64,000 nucleotides of DNA from NCBI RefSeq assembly GCF_026241895.1, contig NZ_JAPJIV010000013.1, forward strand, positions 62,001-126,000, given 5' to 3'. A model generated the notes under the pieces. That model saw only the letters and a program-made list of their open reading frames with translations. It had not been told where the DNA came from and did no database searches. The translations under genes and the position numbers were made by a program. Source of the DNA: Pseudomonas sp. RIT-562. GTDB taxonomy: Bacteria > Pseudomonadota > Gammaproteobacteria > Pseudomonadales > Pseudomonadaceae. This document shows, in pieces, positions 15,503-23,400 of this stretch (position 1 is the first letter of the stretch; each line of letters starts with the position of its first letter).

Positions 15503-17404
15503 ATGAAATGCGACCCCACTCTCTATCGCGCCGCGCCGCCATCACTCGCCGTGAAACCTCGTCTGATTCGCCATCTGTTCCTGCCACCGCTGGTCATCGC
15601 CCTGATGATCGGTTTGGGTTATCTCGGCTTCTGGGTCAGCGAACATTACGGCATCCGCAGCCTCAGCGAGAACGGCCAGCGTCAGCTGGAACTGCATGCC
15701 CGCGCCGTCGAGAGCGAAATCAGCAAGTACACCTACTTGCCCAGCCTGCTGGAACTCGAATCCAGTGTGTCAAAACTGCTGGACGACCCGTCACCGGAAC
15801 ACCGGCAGACGGTTAATGAATACCTTGAGGGCCTGAACCGGCGCAGCCGCAGTCGGGCCATCTACGTCATGGACACCACTGGCCGCGTCATGGCCACCAG
15901 CAACTGGCGCGACGTCGACAGTTACCTGGGCGAAGACCTGTCCTTTCGCGCCTACTTCCAGCACGCGGTACGCGGCCAGCCGGGGCGCTTCTACGGAATC
16001 GGCAGCACCAACGGCGAACCCGGTTATTACCTGGCCCACGGCCTAGAAGAACAAGGCAAGATCATCGGCGTCGCGGTGGTCAAGGTGCGGCTCGAAGCCA
16101 TGGAGGAGCGCTGGCAGCGCGCGCGCCTGGAAGCCTTCGTCAGCGATGAGAACGGCATTATCATCCTCTCCAGCGACCCGGCACGACGGCTCAAGTCGGT
16201 CATCGCGCTCAGTGACGAAACCAAGGAAAAGCTCGCCCGCAGCCTGCAGTACTACTGGTTCCCGCTGAACGAGTTGCAACCGCTGGCGCGGGAAAAGCTG
16301 GCTGAGGGTGAGGAGAAATTGACCTTCCCCGCCAACAGTGAGGTGGCATCCGACCAGGAGGACATCAGCTACCTCTCGCAGACCCGCCCGCTCAGCGACA
16401 CGCCGTGGAATTTCACCCTGCTCACCCCTCTGCAGGACTTGCGGCGGGAAGCGATCAACCAGGGGATCCTGGTGGCGGTCGCATTCGCGCTGGTGGCGTT
16501 CCTGCTGATCGCCTGGAACGAACGCCGCAAGGTCATCGCCACCCGCCTCGCTGCCCGGGAGGCCCTGCAGGAAGCCAACAATCAGCTGGAGCGTCGGATT
16601 ACCGAACGCACCAGCGACCTGCGCGCCAGCAACGAACGACTCAAGGGCCAGATCCGTGAACGACGTCAGGCTGAAGAGACCTTGCGCCGAGCCCAGGATG
16701 AACTGGTGCAGGCGGGAAAACTGGCGGCCATCGGCCAGATGTCCACCAGCATCGCCCACGAACTCAACCAGCCGCTCGCCGCGTTGCGGACCCTGTCCGG
16801 CAATACCGTGCGGTTCCTTGAGCGCGGCCAGCTCGACGTCGCCACTACGAACCTCAAGACCATCAATGAATTGATCGACCGCATGGGCCGGATCACTGCC
16901 AGCTTGCGTTCGTTTGCCCGGCGTGGTGATGACAAGGGCCAGGCCAGTCTCGGCAAGGCCGTGGACGCTGCGCTGCAACTGCTCGGCGCGCGGTTGGAAA
17001 ATGCACACCTGCAACTGCACCGCGAGTTCACTGATGTCCAGGTGCAGATCGACCAGACCCGCCTCGAGCAGATTCTGGTCAACCTGATCGGCAATGCCCT
17101 GGATGCCATGCAGGCCCAGCCATTGCCGCAACTGTGGCTCGAGGGTGAGCCGCACGACGGCAAATATCGCCTCAGGGTGCGCGACAACGGTCACGGCATC
17201 GACGCCGAGGCGCGCAAGCATCTGTTCGAACCTTTCTTCACCACCAAGCCCGGCGAACAGGGCCTGGGCCTCGGCCTGACCCTGTCCGCCAGCCTGGCCG
17301 CCGCCACTGGCGGGCACTTGGGTGTCGAACACCCGGCCAATGGTGGTACCTCCTTCGTCCTCAGTTTACCGTTGGTAAGCCCCCTTCACGCCGAGCCAAT
17401 ATGA
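15503..17404 (+). CDS. aauS: Sensor histidine kinase for acidic amino acids (AauS/DctB type)
   Basis: A 633-residue membrane kinase. One transmembrane helix near the N-terminus (about residues 24-44), a large periplasmic dCache-like sensor domain (to about 312) and a second helix (about 315-337) are followed by a coiled-coil linker. The HisKA H-box SIAHELNQP has phospho-acceptor His419, and an HATPase_c domain follows with DNGHGI, FFTTK and GLGLGL. The start at 15503 has AAGG eight bases upstream. Located directly after gltIJKL and overlapping the response regulator by four bases, it matches AauS/DctB-like sensors of glutamate and aspartate. The exact ligand is inferred from context. Confidence 0.85.
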   Translation: MKCDPTLYRAAPPSLAVKPRLIRHLFLPPLVIALMIGLGYLGFWVSEHYGIRSLSENGQRQLELHARAVESEISKYTYLPSLLELESSVSKLLDDPSPEHRQTVNEYLEGLNRRSRSRAIYVMDTTGRVMATSNWRDVDSYLGEDLSFRAYFQHAVRGQPGRFYGIGSTNGEPGYYLAHGLEEQGKIIGVAVVKVRLEAMEERWQRARLEAFVSDENGIIILSSDPARRLKSVIALSDETKEKLARSLQYYWFPLNELQPLAREKLAEGEEKLTFPANSEVASDQEDISYLSQTRPLSDTPWNFTLLTPLQDLRREAINQGILVAVAFALVAFLLIAWNERRKVIATRLAAREALQEANNQLERRITERTSDLRASNERLKGQIRERRQAEETLRRAQDELVQAGKLAAIGQMSTSIAHELNQPLAALRTLSGNTVRFLERGQLDVATTNLKTINELIDRMGRITASLRSFARRGDDKGQASLGKAVDAALQLLGARLENAHLQLHREFTDVQVQIDQTRLEQILVNLIGNALDAMQAQPLPQLWLEGEPHDGKYRLRVRDNGHGIDAEARKHLFEPFFTTKPGEQGLGLGLTLSASLAAATGGHLGVEHPANGGTSFVLSLPLVSPLHAEPI

Positions 17405-18729
17405 ACCACGAACTTAGTGTGCTGATCGTCGAAGACGACCCTCATGTGCTGCTGGGCTGCCAGCAGGCGCTGACCCTCGAGGACATTCCCTGCGAAGGCG
17501 TGGGCAGTGCAGAGGAAGCACTGGAGCGAGTCGGCGATAATTTTGCCGGGATTGTCATCAGCGATATCCGCCTGCCGGGCATCGACGGCCTGGAGCTGCT
17601 GACCCGACTCAAGAGCCGCGATCGCAGCCTGCCGGTGGTGCTGATTACCGGTCACGGCGACATCTCCATGGCGGTCGGCGCGATGCAAAAAGGCGCCTAT
17701 GACTTCATGGAGAAACCCTTCTCCCCCGAGCGCCTGGTCGACGTCGCCCGTCGCGCCCTGGAGCAACGCAGCCTGGCGCGAGAGGTCTCCTCGCTACGTC
17801 GGCAACTGGCCGAACGCGACTCTCTGGAAGGCCGGATCATCGGCCGCTCGCCGGCCATGCAGAACCTGCGGGAATTGATCGCCAACGTCGCCGACACGTC
17901 GGCCAACGTGCTGATCGAAGGCGAGACCGGTACCGGCAAAGAACTGGTCGCGCGTTGCCTGCACGACTTCAGTCGGCGCCATACCCGGCAGTTTGTCGCG
18001 TTGAACTGCGGCGGCTTGCCGGAGAATCTGTTCGAGAGCGAGATCTTCGGCCACGAAGCCAATGCTTTTACCGGTGCGGGCAAACGCCGGATCGGCAAGA
18101 TTGAACACGCTGACGGCGGCACGCTGTTCCTCGATGAAGTGGAAAGCATGCCGCTGCCGCTGCAAATCAAACTGCTGCGGGTGCTGCAGGAACGGACCCT
18201 GGAGCGCCTTGGTTCAAACCAGAGCGTGGCAGTGGACTGCCGGGTAATCGCGGCGACCAAATCCGATCTGGACGAATCGAGCAAAGCCGGCGAATTCCGC
18301 AGTGACCTGTATTACCGCCTGAACGTGGTGACCCTGGAACTGCCACCCCTGCGCGAACGTCGCGAAGACATCCTGCAACTGTTCGAGCACTTCCTGCAGC
18401 AGTCGTCCCTGCGCTTCGACCGCGCCGTACCGGACCTGGACAACCAGACGCTGTCGAACCTGATGAGCCATGACTGGCCGGGCAATGTGCGCGAATTGCG
18501 CAACGTTGCCGAACGCTTCGCCCTGGGTCTGCCGGCCTTCAAGAAGTCCGGCGCCAGCGGCAGCAATCAGGGCCTGGCGTTCGCCGAAGCGGTTGAAGCT
18601 TTCGAACGCAACTTGCTGGTGGATGCCTTGCAGCGCAGCGGCGGCAACCTGACCCAGGCGAGTCAGGAACTGGGCATGGCCAAGACCACACTGTTCGACA
18701 AAGTTAAAAAATACGGGTTGAGCCACTGA
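17401..18729 (+). CDS. aauR: Sigma-54-dependent response regulator (AauR/DctD type)
   Basis: A 442-residue NtrC-family activator. The receiver domain (residues 5-120) has phospho-acceptor Asp55. The AAA+ domain has Walker A GETGTGKE and Walker B GGTLFLDE. The sigma-54 contact loop reads NAFTGA (221-226) instead of GAFTGA. The C-terminal Fis-type helix-turn-helix is GGNLTQASQELGMAKTTLFD. It begins inside the kinase stop codon. Likely targets are the two TTCGG-N4-CCGAA palindromes and the RpoN promoter of gltI in this window. Confidence 0.88.
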   Translation: MNHELSVLIVEDDPHVLLGCQQALTLEDIPCEGVGSAEEALERVGDNFAGIVISDIRLPGIDGLELLTRLKSRDRSLPVVLITGHGDISMAVGAMQKGAYDFMEKPFSPERLVDVARRALEQRSLAREVSSLRRQLAERDSLEGRIIGRSPAMQNLRELIANVADTSANVLIEGETGTGKELVARCLHDFSRRHTRQFVALNCGGLPENLFESEIFGHEANAFTGAGKRRIGKIEHADGGTLFLDEVESMPLPLQIKLLRVLQERTLERLGSNQSVAVDCRVIAATKSDLDESSKAGEFRSDLYYRLNVVTLELPPLRERREDILQLFEHFLQQSSLRFDRAVPDLDNQTLSNLMSHDWPGNVRELRNVAERFALGLPAFKKSGASGSNQGLAFAEAVEAFERNLLVDALQRSGGNLTQASQELGMAKTTLFDKVKKYGLSH

Positions 18730-19067
18730 TGGATCTGATTCTCAAGGCATCCCTGGGCGCTGCAGTGGTGCTGATCCTGGCCGCGCTGGCCAGGACCAAA
18801 AACTACTACATCGCCGGGCTGGTGCCGCTGTTCCCGACCTTTGCCCTGATCGCTCACTACATCGTCGGCAAGGGCCGGTCGCTGGATGATCTGAAGACCA
18901 CCATCGTGTTTGGCATGTGGTCGATCATTCCCTACTTCATCTACCTCGCCACCTTGTACGTGATGGTGGACAAGATGCGCCTGGAGGCCTCACTGGCGGT
19001 AGCGGCGGTGGCCTGGCTGATTGCGGCCACCGTATTGGTCAGCGTGTGGGTGCGTTACCAAACCTGA
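18729..19067 (+). CDS. GlpM family inner-membrane protein
   Basis: A 112-residue protein with four predicted hydrophobic spans and short loops, resembling the GlpM family described near P. aeruginosa glp genes and linked there to alginate production. The biochemical role is unknown. Its ATG overlaps the response-regulator stop (TGATG), so it is translated with the two-component system. A REPIN follows 14 bases downstream. Confidence 0.75.
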   Translation: MDLILKASLGAAVVLILAALARTKNYYIAGLVPLFPTFALIAHYIVGKGRSLDDLKTTIVFGMWSIIPYFIYLATLYVMVDKMRLEASLAVAAVAWLIAATVLVSVWVRYQT

Positions 19068-19081
19068 CCCATGCCCCCCCT

Positions 19082-19170
19082 TGTAGGAGTGAGCCTGCTC
19101 GCGATTGCGGTATGCCGGTCAATACCGGAAAGCCTGACACACCGCGATCGCGAGCAGGCTCACTCCTACA
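19082..19170. repeat. REPIN, GTAGGAGTGAGCC family
   Basis: Perfect 24-base inverted arms (19082-19105 and 19147-19170) with a 41-base spacer, located between convergent genes. Confidence 0.92.
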
Positions 19171-19194
19171 GGGGAAACCACATCGGTCCCTGAG

Positions 19195-20214
19195 TCAGAG
19201 AAGATTGTGTTCCACCACCGGATCAATCTGCGCCCAGTGCGAGGTGTCTTCGCGATGCGCCTGTAAATAGGGCAACACCGCCGCCAGCAATGGCGCCTTG
19301 AACGCCTCCTGGAAGCGATGAGCCAGACCCGGGATAAGCCTCAGCTGACTGCCGCGAATATGCGCCGCCAGGTGCACGCCATGCATCACTGGGAGCAGCG
19401 GATCAGCCGTGCCATGCACCACCAGGGTTGGCACTCGCAGCTGATTGAGCAGTGCGACCCGACTCGGCTCGGCGAGTATCGCCATGATCTGGCGCTTGAC
19501 GCCCTCGGGGTTGAACGCCCGGTCATAGGACTGCGCCGCCTGTTGCAGCAGCACTTGGCGATCATCGCTGACAGACGGGCTGCCCAGCGCCGCCAGCAGG
19601 TCGGCCTGCTGTTCCAGCGCCGCCTCGCGATTGGCCGCACCGCGCCGCGCCAGCAACTGCACCAACCCGGCGCTGGGCGCCGGCAAGCCTTGGGCACCGG
19701 AACTGGTCATGATCAACGTCAGGCTTTCCACCCGTTGTGGCGCCATGGCCGCCATATGCTGGGCAATCATTCCACCCATGCTCGCGCCCAGCACGTGGAA
19801 TTGCTCGATATGCAGGGCATCCATCAGGCCGAAGCCATCGTCCGCCATGTCCGTCAGGGAATAGGGCGCAGCTACCGGTAAGCCGAGTTTGTAGCGCAGC
19901 ACTTCGAAGGTCAGGTTGGCCTCGACCGGCGCTTGCCGCCAGGTGGACAGTCCGACATCACGATTGTCATAACGGATCACCCGAAAGCCCTGCTGACACA
20001 GCGCGACCACGACCTCGTCGGGCCAGTGGATCAACTGCCCGCCCAGGCCCATGACCAGCAGCAATGCAGGATCCGAAGCGCGACCGATACTCTGGTACGC
20101 CAGGCTCACCTGGGCCAGGTCGGCCCGTTCGGTCGCAACATTGACATCACAACGAGACGCCGCAAAAGACGGCAGGCCAAACAACAACGCAGCCAGAAAG
20201 ACCAATACACGCAT
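19195..20214 (-). CDS. Secreted alpha/beta hydrolase
   Basis: A 339-residue alpha/beta-fold hydrolase. The N-terminal signal peptide (about residues 1-19, ending SFAAS) predicts export to the periplasm or beyond. The oxyanion segment LVMGLGGQ, the nucleophile elbow GASMGG with its catalytic Ser, a late Asp in VVHGTADPL and a C-terminal His in PGLAHRF complete a plausible triad. The substrate cannot be read; similar proteins are annotated as esterases or epoxide hydrolase-like. It is divergent from the giant toxin gene across a 205-base gap with no clear operator. Confidence 0.85.
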   Translation of the reverse strand: MRVLVFLAALLFGLPSFAASRCDVNVATERADLAQVSLAYQSIGRASDPALLLVMGLGGQLIHWPDEVVVALCQQGFRVIRYDNRDVGLSTWRQAPVEANLTFEVLRYKLGLPVAAPYSLTDMADDGFGLMDALHIEQFHVLGASMGGMIAQHMAAMAPQRVESLTLIMTSSGAQGLPAPSAGLVQLLARRGAANREAALEQQADLLAALGSPSVSDDRQVLLQQAAQSYDRAFNPEGVKRQIMAILAEPSRVALLNQLRVPTLVVHGTADPLLPVMHGVHLAAHIRGSQLRLIPGLAHRFQEAFKAPLLAAVLPYLQAHREDTSHWAQIDPVVEHNLL

Positions 20215-20419
20215 GAAAAAACACCGAAACGCAGAACCCCAGTAGAGCGCGAGTTTGATGATATTTGCTCAGGCGCGCTGCCACAGTTGCGTGACAGTTT
20301 GATGAACAGCGCCCAACGGTCGATGCGGTAACTATGTAGTGCCAGGGTCAATCAGGATTTGCCTTAAATGACCGGCTCCCGAAGTGGATCGACCGCTTCT
20401 CGCACCGAGCACTGCTGCA

Positions 20420-23400
20420 ATGACCGAAAAACTTGATTTTGAATTCTCTCCAGCGCCCGCCATCTTCACCCCCTCTTCATCCCCAATGCCCCTTCTGCGT
20501 GACACCAGCCTGTATTTCAGCGCGTCGGCACGCTGGCAAGAAAGTCGCCAGGGTTGGCTCGACTTGCTGGGCGCCACGCCGGGAATACGGGACACCATTG
20601 TTCATTTGCTCAAAAGTGAGCTGGATCTGGATGGGCAAAAAGCCGGCCTGCAGTTCGGCGCCTCGCCAGGACGTGCGCAACACTTCGTCAGCTTCACCGA
20701 TGCCTGCGCTTTCGTTCTGCAACACCCGACGCTGGAGACCGCACTGGATCAGCAGTGTCAGGTCAGCGGTCTTGATCAAACACATGCCCTGGCGAAGTTG
20801 ACTCCGATGCAGATGCTGGAGCGACTCAAGGACCTCGACCTGCTGCAGGCGCATTTGCTGCGCTGGCGCAACTTCTGGGAAGGCCGCGCCACCGGTACCG
20901 CAATATCCCGCCAGGCATGGACCATCCTGCACTACCGCAGCCATTTCGAAGCCGCCGCCCAGCTGGCATACGCTGAAAAAACCCTGACCAAGGAGCAGCT
21001 CGCGCCCCTGCTCTTGATCATTGATCCGCCGGCCACCGGCTTGACGCTAAAGGGTCTGCCCATCCACACCGAACAGCTTGCCCTGGTGCTGAGCAACCAG
21101 AGCCGGGTAAAACTCACCGGTGCATGGGTCATTACCGTGGGAGATTCGGCCAGTGTCACCAACCTGCTGTACCTGCCCAGTCGACCCGTGGCGATCCAGG
21201 CATTCAACCAGCGCAGCGACATGGAAGACTGGCTGGCACAGCAAGCCCTGGTGCCGATTGGGCTGCCCGTCGACAACCTGAGTTTCGAATACACCGCGCG
21301 CACGGATCCCCTGACGGTGGGTGCCAGCGACCTGCTGGCCGGGCGCCAACAGGCTCAGGTCAGCGCACTGCGTCATGGCTCACGGGGCAAATCCGGGCTG
21401 GCAGCCAATGGGGCGCGAGCGCTGGTTCAAGTTGAGCAGGTCGAGCAACAGACGCGCATCGCAAGCTTAATTGCTTCGCCCCCCAAACCAACCGCCGCCC
21501 CGGAGGAGATTACGCAGGCAGTGCAACCACTGTTCGGCAGTCTGTACCCCGACACCCTATTGGAAATGCGCCAGGCGGCATTGGCCAACCAGCGCGAAGC
21601 GCTGGAAAAACTGTTTGAAGAAACAGGCGACAGCGCAGGCCTGCAATCTTTCAAGGACCAGTTCAAGGCTCTGGAAAGCGCCGAAAAGGCCGCCGACCTG
21701 GCAGCGCATGACTTGCTACACCGCTCACGAACCCTGGACCTTGTCACCTTCCAGCGCGCCGTTACCGACCTGTACTGCGCCCACAAATCAGGACTGCGCG
21801 CTGAAGTCGCATTGCAAGTTGCCCTCAATCAACTGGACAGCGATGAACAGACCCTGCTGCTGGCTCTGCTGGATACTCCCGACGACCCCGGCACCGACCC
21901 CGTAGCGGCCAGCCTTACCCTGACGCTGACGCTGACGGAACAGGTCGCAGGCAAAACCACCGTCCACAGCCAGGAACTGGCGGGCGCGATTCTCATGACA
22001 CGTGCCGACGCCCTTGCCGACGCCGCTTCCGCCCACAGCGTGCTGCTCTACTGGCCGGGTTCCGGTGGCGGCCTGCAACGTTTTGCCAATCGTCGAGAGC
22101 TTGAACAGGACTTATTGCGCATTTCCAACCCGGATTCCGGGATGACGCTGGCGCTGAGCAAAATCAGTGGTGACGCACTGCAATACGGCTTGAACCGACT
22201 CACCAGCGAATTTGAAGAACAGGCGGGCGAAATACGTCAGCGCCATGCCGATCCCGCCCAGTCTACCCAGCGTGCGGAACAGCTGGACATCCTGCGCAGG
22301 CGCACCCGTGCCCTGTTGCAAGTGCCAGTGCACGCAGCCAGAAACCTGGGCTTCGCGCACCTGCAGGAGCAGGAACGTAGCGGCACCCTCACCGCCAATA
22401 TTCCCGACTGGCTGAAGAACCTGAGTGAAGACCATCGCCAGCGACTCAAACGCCTGATCAATGCGTACATCCAGTCGATGTATCGCAGCCACGAACTCAT
22501 GAGCATCGCGCTTGAACCTCGAGACGACTTCACCCGAAAACACTTGAACGAACGTCTGCGCAAGGACTTTCTGGTGCAGGGCAATTTCAGCGTGACTCTC
22601 GACCTGCCCGATTCGGTGCGCGAGGAATATCACTTCGTCGAAGCTCCCGGGGCACCGGGGACGCCGAAGAAACTGGTGCTGGTCCCAAGTACCGCACGCA
22701 GCAAAATGACCCTCGAGGACCTGGCCCAGCACAACATCGATAACACCCCGTCGATGAGCCGGGAACCCCTGGTCCTGCGACTGGGATTCATGCAGGTGGC
22801 AGTGACTACCAACGTTGATTCCGAACGCCAGGCGCTGAAAAATGGAATCACCCTGGCTTACCTCAAGCGCGTGCTGCCGGAACTTGACCTGCCCGCAGCT
22901 TACGAAAAGCTGATCCGCAAGGCATTCCACGGAGGGGCCGACGAGTCAGCTTTCGTGGTCGAGCACCGCCGTGAAAGCCTCATCGAGCCCTGGCACCTGA
23001 TGCTCCAGCTACAAGGTGAAACAGCGGTCCTGCAAAAGCACATCAGTGCTGATGATTTGCAGGTGCTGAAAATCGCCATGAGCGCCGATGCCGCCCAAGC
23101 CTGGAACGTTGACGGCAAGCGCATTGTTCTCCTGCCCGCATTCCTGGCCCCAGGTGGGAAGGACACACCCAACGAAGGTCCGGTGACCCTGGCGGGCGTC
23201 ACTTTTGTCGAGGAGCAGGTTGGCGGCGCGACCCTTTTGTACACCCCCGACAGCCCCGATGAGCAGTTCCTGCGCCGCTTCGACAGCCTGGAACAGGCCC
23301 GCAAGGCCCTGTACAATCTATGCCTGCAAGACAAGTGGGCCAGCTACCTGGCAGGCCGGGCAATCCTGGGTGAAGTCGCCGCACATAAAAGCCGAATCAC

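Noticed and set aside
16043..17332. 429-codon minus-strand ORF opposite the AauS-like kinase
   Set aside because: Shadow of the kinase; no recognisable domain or RBS.
20215..20419. Immunity or chaperone gene next to the giant toxin-like gene
   Set aside because: The 205-base gap has no plausible ORF with an RBS, and the flanking genes are a hydrolase and metE.
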